From the NCBI RefSeq assembly GCF_964204865.1, contig NC_135250.1, positions 9,176,001 through 9,240,000 on the forward strand: a DNA stretch of 64,000 bases, in the 5' to 3' direction. The position numbers and the translations under genes were made by a program. Below are positions 21,241 through 31,830 of the stretch, piece by piece (positions within the stretch are counted from its first letter, which is position 1; every line of letters starts with the position of its first letter). The notes under the pieces are model-generated. The model worked only from the letters and a program-made list of their open reading frames with translations. It made no database searches and was not told where the DNA came from. The stretch comes from Styela clava. Its lineage: Eukaryota > Chordata > Ascidiacea > Stolidobranchia > Styelidae.

Positions 21241-21568
21241 CATTCAGTTTTAAACTATAATTCGTTTTTAAATTTTAAGGCGTGTTTCGAAATTTATAAG
21301 GTTTTAAATGGTTTGAAAGTGACATTTCATTTTTAGTCTGATCCATTATTCTTGTTTAAAATATCCCACTTGAAGGTTTCAAAAATGAAATACATTCGAA
21401 TAAAAGATTTTATCTAATATCAAAACCATTTCAAAATTGGAGTACCCCCTTGAATTAATTAAGCCGTTTTTATCCTAATAATGCCGAGAAAAAATAAGGA
21501 AACCAAACTCCACTCAAATAACCTACTGTTTCTCCAACAAGTTCACCAGAAATGTCTGCTTAAATGAG

Positions 21569-21574
21569 TTTATT
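21569..21574 (-). promoter_or_regulatory. Polyadenylation signal of the lipocalin gene
   Basis: AATAAA on the minus strand, 69 nt beyond the lipocalin stop codon, at a typical distance for a short 3' UTR. Confidence 0.55.
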
Positions 21575-21642
21575 AGTGTTGAGCATTGTAATATTTACTG
21601 AATAACTTAACAAAAGCAACAACGTTCATTAGATATGTTTCA

Positions 21643-23431
21643 TCAAATATCACTTATTTCAAAACATCCATTCTTCAGTGTCATGATCGGAGAGCTCAGT
21701 CCAACGCTTCTCAACATTGTGGAAATTCTATCTAGATATCCGATATTTATATCGTGCGGATCCCGGCTCTTTACGAAAGCATGCCATCCTTAAACACAAA
21801 AAAGATTCGATTTAAAATCGACTTAGAACACATCCTAGCGTGATATTGGTATAATAACTTGAATTGCTGTAAATCACGCATTTGAAGTTTGATTTTCGAT
21901 AAGAAATAGGAGTGGAGAGTATTTTTATTTTTCAGTTATTGCATAAATGACAGCTTCCAGTTTCTAGTCATGTACAGTAATTTTCATGAAAAATGTTACC
22001 TTCATTGTAGCATTCAACTAAAATCAAAATTTCATCGTCCGTTAGTAAAATAGTTTCCAGACCAGATGTATCTTTGATTACTGAAATCAAAAAGAATCAA
22101 AGTTTGCTCTCGTGACTCTAATTGGCTCTACTTCGGTTGCACATAAGCTATAAGATTAAATAGGCATTCAGTAAACACCCTATTCAAATGATTTTTAATT
22201 TTTCACATATTCTGCTTTACCCAATGAAAATTGAATCCGCAATATAAATGTGCTTTACAAATTGGGACGTCATGCCAAAAATTAAAAATTTCATGATCAG
22301 ATATACCAATTTTTTTAGTCGCCCATATAAAACTTTGATATTGCTCTCAAAAATGTGATAAGGGAATAATGTTTAATGATACAAAATAGTGTTAATTAAG
22401 AGAGAATTTCTGGCATAAAAAATGCATAGAAGGAATGAACTTACAGTCGTTTTCGGTATAAACTCCAGGACGCTTCTCTTTGTATTGCAGAACAAATGTC
22501 TGCTCATGCGATACACTGATACATATGAATAAATATATATATATAAATCTCATGTGATATGTTAGCTCAAATTTGATATACATTCGAAATAATAAATTCC
22601 TATACGAATAAACTAAACGAGAGACCGTTTACGCTAATAAAGTATTTCAAAGATGTTTCTTTCGAATGATAAATGAAAATACACAAATTTTTGCACAATT
22701 TGGCATTCTGGCTTATAAAGTAGAATACACTCTTATACTGAGTTTGAATATTTGATGAAAAACTTAAATTTTATACATCATATTTGTTAAATTGTTTATG
22801 TTGATGATCGCCCTTAATGGAAATAATTCAAGCGGAAATTTTTATTATCGTACAGTATATAGTACGGGTACGGCCATTCTAGATTTTATACCAATTGTTA
22901 CAAATTTCTTTATTACCTGGTGATATTACTTTTATGAATTTTCACTGTGAATCCCATTTCGTTCGGACTGGGATCTTCGTATGTCCAGCATGTGACAGGC
23001 TTCAAGGAAGTCGGAATATCAATCACATCCTTCCATATTCCTTGAAGCTGAATGAAAGTTGAAAATTATTCTTTGAATAAATAAGCAATGCAATTATCAA
23101 TGCGCTCATAAAAAAATGTATTTTTTTTTGTTTTATCGGATTAGATCCGCAAGTTTACATAAGGTGAAATTATGGATGTCTTCGTTTCGTTTTTGTTTCT
23201 TTGCGTTTCTTTATCTAAATTCATTACCACGTTTCCTTATGACTCGATGTGTTATGCATTAGGTATTTACATTATTATCTCAGCAAATTTTCGACCAAGC
23301 TTTATTAGATTGTTAACCTTATCCCAGTTAATTTCCTCACTCGACTGTCCTCGGGGACAAAGGATTTCTTTCTCAGAAGAAGACACTTGTATCAATATTA
23401 GTAAATGTAAAATAACCCGATGCCTTTTCAT
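21643..23431 (-). CDS. Secreted lipocalin, 5 exons, 180 aa
   Basis: Reconstructed on the minus strand as exons 23431-23318, 23047-22917, 22515-22445, 22080-22000 and 21788-21643. All junctions are GT-AG and all phases join into one frame of 181 codons, the usual lipocalin size. Residues 1-18 are a hydrophobic signal peptide. The family signatures are present: CP at 25-26, then N-W-D-K-L-Q-G-I-W with the GxW motif at G41/W43, the second conserved block TDDEILILVEC (T119-C129), and R141 in SRDP for the third. C25, C58, C129 and C174 would form the two usual disulfides. Lipocalins are extracellular beta-barrels that bind small hydrophobic ligands; the ligand cannot be read here. A polyadenylation signal AATAAA lies at 21569-21574, about 70 nt after the stop. 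Closest in style to the ApoD-like group, but this is inference. The chosen ATG is the last Met before the hydrophobic stretch. Confidence 0.85.
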
Positions 23432-23799
23432 TATAGGAGCAACCTTGCTGAACCAACGCATTTTGCCAAATCTAGATCGCAAATCTGTCGTCCAAATACC
23501 AATTTTATACAGATATGAAGCAATCGTTAAATAAAATGTGTCTGGCAGAGTAGCCTACGTCTGCTTCCGTCGCGTTGTTTTCTGTATTATTGATTTGCTA
23601 TCACGAGACACAGTGTAGGCTATCACGAGACCTACCCTGAAAGTAGGACCTAGCCTGAATTTCGAAAAAAGGATTTTAATATAAGTCTTTCCCTTAAACT
23701 TAGACCTAGTGAATAGCGCGTAATTTATTTTTGACCTAGTCGATAGAAAGAAATCTCTCCTACATGTTTTAAATGATTGATAATTTATGTTTTGCAGCT

Positions 23800-24640
23800 A
23801 TTATGAATAAAAACGTGTTATTTATAAGTAAATGGATATCGGTTTTCATATTCTGTATATTTGAAAATCTCGTAATTCTCTTCTTTGTTATTTTTTGTTT
23901 TTGATAAATGAAAATATAAGACATCCCCTGAAAATAAGCCCTAGCGTTATTTTTCGGGATAAAACTGAAATAAGACCCAGTCTGTAGAAGAACAGGGCAA
24001 AAATCCAAATTCTGTTTATTCCACAATACTAATATACAGATATTATTAGAGCATATCGGTAGGAAGATTCAAGAATTTGGAGTAGCATGTTTCCCCGGCT
24101 AGAAATATATCTCGTTAAAGTCATTCGTAGCTTTGTTTGAATTGGCAAAGAAGAACCCGGCATGAAACAAAAATTACTCTACCAAAGCGCGGACTGGAAG
24201 TGGGCATCTTGTGAAAAAGGAAGAAAGGGTATTTCGTCTGTAATCCTGTAAGCATATAAACTACCTTTGTATTAGAGCGGTTACTTCGACAGACATTCAA
24301 CTCGGCAAATTAAAAACTTTTATGTGGTGTAACTTCCATTAGTGGTGGTAGCCTAAAAGTCTCGTTGCGAGCAGCGCATTAGGAGCAGCGCATTACGCAC
24401 AGTGAGGCCGCATTAGGAGCAGCGCATTTGGCACAGTGAGGCCGCATTAGGAGCAGCGCATTTAGGCTACCAACCCCTCTCGTAACGTCTATACAAGGTT
24501 ACAGCATATGTCTACAAATCCATAATATAGAGATGTTTGTTTTAATGAGACACATTTGAAGAGACTGGACGTGATTTCGAATTGATTCCAAGTCTCGAAG
24601 CATGCAGATAAATTTTAGGCCACAGTTCATAGTAGGAGTA
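23800..24640 (+). repeat. Dispersed repeat block flanking the lipocalin gene, copy B
   Basis: A direct, diverged copy of the block at 20690-21240 (shared phrases listed there). It is longer because it includes a 35-bp minisatellite at 24350-24475. No coding frame. Confidence 0.6.
24350..24475 (+). repeat. ~35-bp minisatellite with inverted edges
   Basis: Units of the form attaggagcagcgcatt...cacagtgaggccgc repeat about three times. The tract begins tagcctaaa and ends with the reverse complement tttaggcta, so the whole block can fold as a hairpin. It is GC-richer than its surroundings. Confidence 0.8.
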
Positions 24641-25224
24641 AAATTCACAGTTCGTAAATTGAACGCTTAAGACATTTCGCTATGCCTATGGTCTGGATAT
24701 GTTGTTCAGTTTTTTGTGTGCACACTTTTATAAACCTTATCCATAGTCGTAAGACTAACTGGAAGGTGCATTAAGTAAAACGACCTCTTTCTGTCGTCAC
24801 CAGGCCAACCTTCCTTTAAGTCATGCAGATGAGTGTGTATCAGTAGAGTTTGCCGTATAATTATGAATTTATTCAAAAGTTTTTATAGTGTTGTCTCTTG
24901 CCTTTATTAATATAATATTAGAGATGGATCCGCTGTTGCATTTTCAAACTCTTGAAATTATTCGGAGTAGGGAGTCAGAATTTTAAAAGTTGGCTCTGCA
25001 TTTTCACGAGACAAATATTAAGATGCATGCACAATGTCGTAGTTTTTGATCAATTTTGATTATCTCAGAATTGAACGAGATTCTCTTCAGTTCCGACTCC
25101 ACTCAACAACCCTAGCTGCATAGAGAAAATTGTCAGAATAATCTCACGCCAACCAAATACCTGTAATTCTGCTAGCTAAATTGTACTGCTTCACTGGTTA
25201 CAATTAAAACTTTGTGTTTCAGGT

Positions 25225-25349
25225 TGAATATGGTGATGAAGAGCATAGGGTAATAAGGCCTGTAGAAAATATTGCCTGGTGCAATATATATCATACTTCA
25301 ACGTATTCCAGACAAAATAAAGCGAAAGTCACCTCTAATGAAGGCTAAT
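25225..25349 (+). CDS. Possible orphan terminal exon (Tudor-like text)
   Basis: After a good acceptor (aaaactttgtgtttcag, ending about 25222) the frame reads V-E-Y-G-D-E-E-H-R-V-I-R-P-V-E-N-I-A-W and stays open for about 40 codons to a TAA near 25349. The start of this frame resembles the YGDEE/YGN core of Tudor-type domains. No upstream exon was found, and a MITE begins 10 bp downstream, so it may be a chance frame or the remnant of a broken gene. Confidence 0.2.
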
Positions 25350-25358
25350 CCTCCATGG

Positions 25359-25676
25359 CAGAGCTACTCAACTAGCGAACCGCGGTTCGAATCCGGACCT
25401 TTCGAGTATTGGATTCGGACCGCACCTAATTCTTTATTTTGGATCATTAGCCTCACTTTTTAAGTTTCTTTTAAAAAATGACTTTTACTAAAATTTCAAA
25501 TATATATGCAAATAACTATAACATCATAATAAACAATCTTGATTTGCTAATAATCATTAGCCGGCCGAGGAAGTGCGCGTTTAAAAATGCCGAAATATAA
25601 TTTTTGGAAATACCGGACCCAAATAATATTGAAGTTTTGTATGCGGATCCTCGTTAAAAATAATTGAGTAGCCCTG
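25359..25676. mobile_element. hAT-like MITE
   Basis: Ends CAGAGCTACTCAA and TTGAGTAGCCCTG are inverted repeats with one mismatch, typical of hAT ends that start CAGxGxxxxTCAA. The flanking 8-mers ctccatgg and cccagtgg agree at 5 of 8 positions, so the target duplication is decayed or absent. About 318 bp, non-coding. Confidence 0.7.
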
Positions 25677-26050
25677 CCCAGTGGCACAACAAGACGAAAA
25701 ATTATGTGTAGCCAATTGTTCAGATATATTGTGTTTGCTTCAGTAAAAAAAATACAAAGAGCTTGAATCAAAACAAAATCTCTGATTAAACACGGGCATT
25801 AATCAAAAAAATGTACTCTTGATGCTATTTCGCTCCGGCTAGCAGGGCTGTTGAGTTTTAACTGACTTGCAAATTTCACATCATATGTATGGTATTCGCG
25901 GGAACTTTTATGGGACCATGTGGCACAGTGGACTTAAAACTTGTGAACTTTTAGTCTACTTTCAGAACTCTTCAGCTCTGTCACGACCCTACTATGCCCT
26001 TGTTTACGAACCTTATGTCTGTGTTTCGGCTGAAATATATAATTTTTCTG

Positions 26051-26055
<5 letters not shown>

Positions 26056-26084
<29 letters not shown>

Positions 26085-26085
26085 C
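26056..26085. repeat. (TA)n microsatellite
   Basis: About 15 TA dinucleotides immediately before a MITE at 26092. Confidence 0.95.
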
Positions 26086-26091
26086 TACAGA

Positions 26092-26261
26092 CAGTGGTGG
26101 GAATCAGCCGGTTCTATAGAACCGTCTCGAGGAATTTTATGAGATCAGCGAACCGGTTAGCTTCTATGATTACCGTCAATGTTCTGTTTGTAACAGAACC
26201 GGCTGAAAAATTCGACTTTTGTGATGGAACCGGCTGACAAAAAATTTGAATCCCACCACTG
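26092..26261. mobile_element. hAT-like MITE (CAGTGGTGGGA ends)
   Basis: 170-bp element with ends cagtggtgggaatcagccgg and, inverted, gaatcccaccactg, carrying repeated gaaccggctga motifs inside. The flanking 8-mers actacaga and aatacagg match at 6 of 8, consistent with an aged 8-bp hAT target duplication. Non-coding. Confidence 0.8.
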
Positions 26262-26263
26262 AA

Positions 26264-26384
26264 TACAGGGTGTTACTACAAGTTATGCAAAATTAAGGTT
26301 AAATTTTTCGTTATGGCAACGTTAAAAATGTAGTATTTCATCTTAACTTCTGTTAATTTTGCGTTACCTTTTTAACACCCTGTA
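26264..26384. mobile_element. Short foldback element (TACAGGGTGTTA ends)
   Basis: TACAGGGTGTTAC at the left and TTAACACCCTGTA at the right are inverted repeats, 121 bp apart end to end. The element abuts the preceding hAT-like MITE almost directly. A TA target is possible. Confidence 0.7.
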
Positions 26385-27149
26385 TTATGCAGACCCTTCA
26401 TTCTATGCTGATATGCCCGGCCTAATTATTGAGTGGACATCCCATTTTTAATTTGCATTATGGGACCCCGGTCACACATCAGTTGACCTTTTCAGGTCAT
26501 ACTCATAGTTAGACTACTGTAGATTGCCCATTTACGTATGAGTTCGCAAACGACCTGGGCGTCTTACCAGTTGTAAGTAGTGATATTGTTCTTCGTAATG
26601 TTCAGAACGACGAAACAGAAAATAAAAATATTTAGTTCAAATCGGTATAATTACTCATTCTAACAATAACACATGTAACATTTCCGTGTAAGCTAACTAA
26701 CATTATAGAGAAGTATTACTACTCATTAACTCGTTTGGGGTGAAAATCGGTTTGATATCAAATCTCTTTGGAAATAAAGATTTGCATGACGAAAGTAGTT
26801 TTGACGATTTTCAAATAGATATGATAAAATTAAATTTTTATATGTACGTATGATCAGTGTACAATTCAAATAATGACTTCTTTGTTTCATGCATGAGTGT
26901 AAGATAGTATGAGTTGAAAGTAAACTGTTTACGAATCAAGGAACGAATTTTACCCGTTTACATGAATATATATATACAATAATTTAGTGGGTAGTTGGCT
27001 AAATATCAGATTGTTGTTTATCAAATAAAACTTGGAAAGAGATGTAAACATTCTGACAAGAAAAACTCGCAAATGGTTGAGCCCTTCGTGGTTTGAGTAA
27101 TTGGAAACCCCTAAAAATCTTTACTCGCAATATTTCTTTAGGTACTATT

Positions 27150-27269
27150 GGCAGGCTTGTCCATGGGACATAGTTTTCTGTCACATCTCATCCAATAGAA
27201 ATTTAAGCCTGTCCCATCCCAAAGGATTTCCATTAGAAATAATTTTCTCATTTCCATGGACAAGCCTGA
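27150..27269. repeat. Inverted repeat / small MITE
   Basis: The 15-mer caggcttgtccatgg (27150-27164) returns as ccatggacaagcctg (27255-27269). The internal text aagcctgtcccatccc is a partial further copy. Probably a small MITE; no target duplication was identified. Confidence 0.6.
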
Positions 27270-27434
27270 CCATTAGTTTGCGAGTTATTTCAAATTTCAA
27301 CAAGCTTTAATTATTTCAGCGAGTTTCTTACAGTCATGAACCAAGATATATAAACGAAGACCTATCGCCGTCCTTTTTTTATTTTTACTCTCTTGCTTCG
27401 TTTATCTTTAAAATTATGTTCAAAGTTTTGAAAA

Positions 27435-27528
27435 GCTACAACCATACTAGTTCGAATACACCCGATCTCGCCTGAACTCGGAAGTTAAGCAATGTCGGAC
27501 TCAGCTAGCACCATGGTAAAGCATCGCT

Positions 27529-27531
<3 letters not shown>
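27435..27531 (+). pseudogene. 5S rRNA-derived sequence (broken)
   Basis: gctacaaccatactag, then aatacacccgatctcg, then gaactcggaagttaagcaat follow the animal 5S rRNA order through the A-box region. The 3' third (after tcagctagcaccatgg) no longer matches the normal 5S ending, and a (TA)n run follows at once. Either a 5S pseudogene or the head of a 5S-derived SINE. Two short TIR-like tracts (cactgcaatgaaa at about 27563 and tttcattgcagtg at about 27970) lie downstream. Confidence 0.7.
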
Positions 27532-27562
<31 letters not shown>

Positions 27563-28035
27563 CACTGCAATGAAATGCAAAACGCCTAGTACAGCGGATC
27601 TCAAACTTTTTGTTCGTGCGGCGCCAAATTACCAGGGAAAAAAATTCACGGCGCACTTACACAAAATTATTATGCTTTTGAATAAAACCCTAATTTGAAA
27701 TCGTTAATGTGTATTTTATGCCTATTAAAGCTCGGAAACATGTAGGCCTGAGGAATAAGGGCAAAAGGTAAACTCTTCTTCTTCTTCGTCGCTGCCTGAT
27801 TTCTCGGATGTTTAACCAAAGCACTTTTTATTAGAAGGGAGCATATTGATAAGTGAAATAAAAATATGCGCCTGCCTGTATAATAGGAAAGCCAATTCGT
27901 ATACATATTGTAATAAAAATAATATTGCACGAATAATGAATAGCATATTAATTACTGTTAATAATCACTTTCATTGCAGTGTCGGCTTTGTTTTGAGCTG
28001 GGCGTTAATTTCATAAGTTTGGTAATTTAAGAAAA

Positions 28036-29882
28036 ATGAAAGTCTACATTTTTGTAACCCTTTGTATGTTCGTGATCAATTCAGTTAGAAGCGGTGAGTT
28101 ATTTTTATATTTTTTTCTTCTTGGTATTTGTGTTCCTTCGTTTACTTTATTTATTTTATTGTTATGAACAGAGAAACATTTCGATCGTCGTAAAATTTGT
28201 CCTTTTTTAGTGTTAGTCTTTTTATTGATTAAGTTATATTCAGACGGTCACTGTTTTACAAAATGGACGAATGGACGCTGGGTTTCCGTTGGAGATTGTA
28301 ACAATCCTAGTGCCGAAGGTAATTTTATCTTTTCAGTATTTCCAATCAGTTTGAGCGACGAAAAGATAATAAACCATTTTTTTTGAAATATGTATGTAGC
28401 CATAAATGTCTATATTAAATTTTCTTTGGTGGAAAACCGGAACGTATATTGTCTTCTCTACCGAAACACCAGAAGCGATAGATATTTTACATCAGCTTGT
28501 ATAATTCAAATATATTCTTTTCGCAATTTTTTTTCTAATATTTTCACGTATTTCAAGTATTTAATTAATATCACAAGGTTGTGATTTTTTTGGTGAAGTT
28601 CAGCGTTTTTCCACTGTTGATAAGACATCAATTTTGTCCCGACAATACAAAATAAACACTTATCGATAATAACGCACGTTATTTTTTACAGATTTTCTTC
28701 AAAAAATGAGAAAAAATGTGGAAGCAAAAGAAGGTGAAATATTATCAGAGTCAAATAAATTCTTACCGTAAAAATGATGTGATTTAAAACACGTATCGAG
28801 TGGCATCGAGTTAATTTAAATGGAAGGCAGTATAAGTCTTGAAAGAATGATGCCATGAACCGTCAACGTCACGCATTCATCTACTTATAAACTTCTGTCA
28901 GAAATTTTCTTTTTCATTTCATTGTTAAGAATAATGGTATCACTACGGAGTTTGAATATCCTAACTTCCTTCAATTTAATCTAATTTAATAACGTACAAA
29001 ATTATTTAAAAAATCAACATATTATATTATAAACATAAGAACTCAAGACCTGGCACAGAGCAAGTAACGGACTCTACTACGAACTATTCCACGATAAAGT
29101 CAACTACACAACTGCTAAGTCATACTGTCAGAAACGAGGGGGAGATCTGGCTTCTACTGGCATAAGAAATACTACAATCATAGGGTAAACAAAAATTTTG
29201 TAGAGCCAAAAGTTATTTGCAAATTCATTCATTAGTATGTACATTTTTTTGCTGAACTTATCTACAAAATAGGACATAATATTGACCGCTATGAGACATG
29301 TTTTATGTTCAGACTTGGTAACAAAATAATCCACTTTCTTCTGAATAAAAAAATTTAACATCCAACAAAGAAATTGATATGTTTGTATTTACGTCATGTA
29401 AGAAAAGTACATATTTTTTATTTATTTAAAAGTTCAAAAATTAAATAATTGTAATATAATTAATTTCTGAACTACAACAATTTTTTTTCTATTGCGGACT
29501 CATTTGGAATAGCGTGAATAATCCATTGTGGTCATTCTGCTCTGTGAAAATCGAAAATATTTTTTGTTGAAGTTGGTGAAAGTTGTATACTTCAATTAAT
29601 ATGTTCTAATTCACTGGTATTCATTGTAGCGAAATATTGCCCTTGCTTGAAACCGGCAAATACAACACATGGATTGGTTTGAGTAAAGTGGAAGGTAAAT
29701 TCATCTGGGCTGATGGTGTGGTTTCAACACAAGATAATACTGACTGGTATTCAGGAGAGCCGAGCAATGGGGCCGGTAACATTCCAGAAAATTGCGTAAA
29801 TTTTCGGATTGATTATTCTTGGAAGCTGAACGATGTCCCTTGCGATTTAAATATGAAATATGTATGTGAGGCAAGTTTTTAA
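28036..29882 (+). CDS. Secreted C-type lectin-like protein, 5 exons, 190 aa
   Basis: Exons 28036-28093, 28244-28318, 28692-28733, 29040-29184 and 29630-29882 join in one frame with GT-AG introns; the acceptor of exon 4 has a weak pyrimidine tract. Residues 1-19 form a signal peptide (M-K-V-Y-I-F-V-T-L...). A short Cys-containing and charged linker (20-58) precedes one C-type lectin domain (59-190). Its markers are W63, the WIGL signature at 121-124, C88 and C186 (outer disulfide), C162 and C178 (inner disulfide), GEPSNG with EPS at 150-152 where mannose-type lectins have EPN, E160-N161, and N174-D175 of the WND site. The Ca-ligand set is therefore largely kept, and sugar binding is plausible but with altered specificity. 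Likely role: extracellular or immune recognition, as in the large invertebrate CTLD families. AATAAA lies at 29995-30000. Confidence 0.87.
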
Positions 29883-29994
29883 AAATGTCTTCAATTGTGT
29901 TTCTTGTTCTTACTTTGTCATTGGTTAAAATACCACAAACATTATCATTTTAAAAAGCCACTAAAAATGTTATCCAAGGACTTGAGAACCGGAA

Positions 29995-30000
29995 AATAAA
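29995..30000 (+). promoter_or_regulatory. Polyadenylation signal of the C-type lectin gene
   Basis: AATAAA 113 nt after the lectin stop codon. Confidence 0.55.
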
Positions 30001-30601
30001 CCTTGTGAATTGTGATCTATGAATTTATTTGTTGAAAATTTCAATTTTTTATATAAAAAGTATACATAGTAATAAAAAATATGAATAACTAAAAATTTGG
30101 TAACGTGCTTGATGTCTATATAATAATATTTTTTAGTTTTGTATCAAACGCATAAGTATCTAGATTATAATATTGTAAATTAAAAATGAATTCAACCATT
30201 TGTTGATCACGAGTGGATTTGAATATGGAATATGACTGATAAAATTGAAAGATATTTGAAGCATGACAGTGTGGATATTATGTCGTTACCTTCTATAAAA
30301 ATGTATTTTTTCGGCGAACCGTTGGTTGTTTTCCTACTCCCACCATGGCAATATTGTATATTGAAGTTTCCGTCTTCGCTTTCACAACTTTTTGTGAGGA
30401 ATCATGATATCAGAATGACGAGATAAGAATTTCAGACTTGTAGGAAAGAGGAAACTCGATAAAAACGCTTCAAATATACCGCAAGCAAAACCTCTTATTC
30501 AGTATCTTTGCTTAATTAACATTTTATGCTATTGTTTTTTCTTTCATTTGTTAACGGTGTGATTAATGGCTATAGTTCAAATTTCGATATTTGTAACAGA
30601 G

Positions 30602-30970
30602 CGGAATTTCGGGTACTCCCGTAGTATGTAAACTAAGATGGCGGACATCGGAACGGAGTATGTGTACCAGGTTAGGATTAGGCCATAATTTTAGGTACAA
30701 ATACTACGGGAGTCACTTGGCTAGTCACCGAACTCGTAATACAACTAAAATAAGAAAAATTGGAATAAAATTAGTCAAACCTTTTTGACCGAAGGGGCCA
30801 ATCACATCTGTATCACATCTTTGTATAGTACATCACTCGAAAAATAGTTTTACTTCAATTTTTTTTATTCAATTCTGAAAAATACAGCGCGGGCCACTCG
30901 AAATGCTTCCACATATGGCCCGCGGGCCACGGGTTGGACGACCCTGTACTACGGGAATACCGAATTTCGA
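30602..30970. mobile_element. TIR element with AAGATGGCGGAC ends and a nested hAT fragment
   Basis: The outer ends ggaatttcgggtactcccgt and, inverted, actacgggaataccgaattt frame a copy of the family also seen at 62045-62150 and 63769-64000 (shared gatggcggac, ggttaggattaggccataat and gtcacttggctagt). About 30775-30945 is replaced by text related, in reverse, to the hAT element at 57970-58589 (cctttttgaccgaagg...ggccacgggttgg...cgaccctg). This is a nested insertion or recombination product. Non-coding. Confidence 0.75.
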
Positions 30971-31142
30971 GCCTTCGACTCTACCTAATTAACTAAGAAA
31001 AGGCACTTGACGAATGTCATTTGTAGCGGGACGAATAAAAGTTTTCAATTTTCTTTTCACTGTTCACTGACTGTTCTCTATTATTGCTTTAATTAAATTT
31101 ATGCACTCTTTGATTGCCTGTTGTATTTTATGTAATTTTATA

Positions 31143-31830
31143 TACCGTATTTCCCGGCGAATAAGTCTACCCAGTAAATAAGGTCCGTCTGATAAAATGT
31201 TTTTTTTTTGCATATAACCTCCCAATAAGACGGGTAGTAAAATCGCATCAACATCGGAATCTCAAATTACCACGCAAAGGCTTTTGAGTGGTCACCGCGT
31301 TTGCGCATTGGTTAAAATAGCCTATAATGACTTCTTCTTGCAAAGTAATATTCAATCCATTACAACTACGGGAATTTAAACTGTCTCTCAATTTCAATCT
31401 AATTGTGTTCAACGTAACTCAAGGTTGCGTCCACCATATAAGAACATTGCTGATCTAAAATAACACGGCAATCTGCGGACATAATATGGTGAGATAAACT
31501 ACCTGATTATATTTAGTTTTTATAAATAAATATACATATAAAGTGTATATATGAAACATACATATTCATCACCTGGAAATCCCCACAAAACAGTCAGCGT
31601 CAAAAAGTCAGCGATAATATCTCACCGAGTAAAATTTATGTCAAAAAAATGACTTAAATATACTTTACATTAATGTAATTACGGTATTATACATATATCA
31701 TAGTCTCGTCAGGGATGCTATTGTCGAAGGTATTTTATAGTCCGAATTGAATAATAAGGCGACACCAAAAAAAAATGAAAATTCTTATATTCGCCTAAGA
31801 AGACGACCCCCCCTCCCCCCCCCCAGTACA
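31143..31830. repeat. ACCGTATTTCCCGGCGAATAAG repeat
   Basis: Starts accgtatttcccggcgaata and closes with ttcgcctaagaagacgaccc followed by C runs (31805-31825). A shorter copy with the inverted end cttattagccgggaaatacg lies at 48105-48182. Probably a non-autonomous DNA transposon; non-coding. Confidence 0.5.

Noticed and set aside
23172-23534. A 120-codon plus-strand frame
   Set aside because: It is antisense to the first lipocalin exon, which has a signal peptide and fits the rest of that gene.
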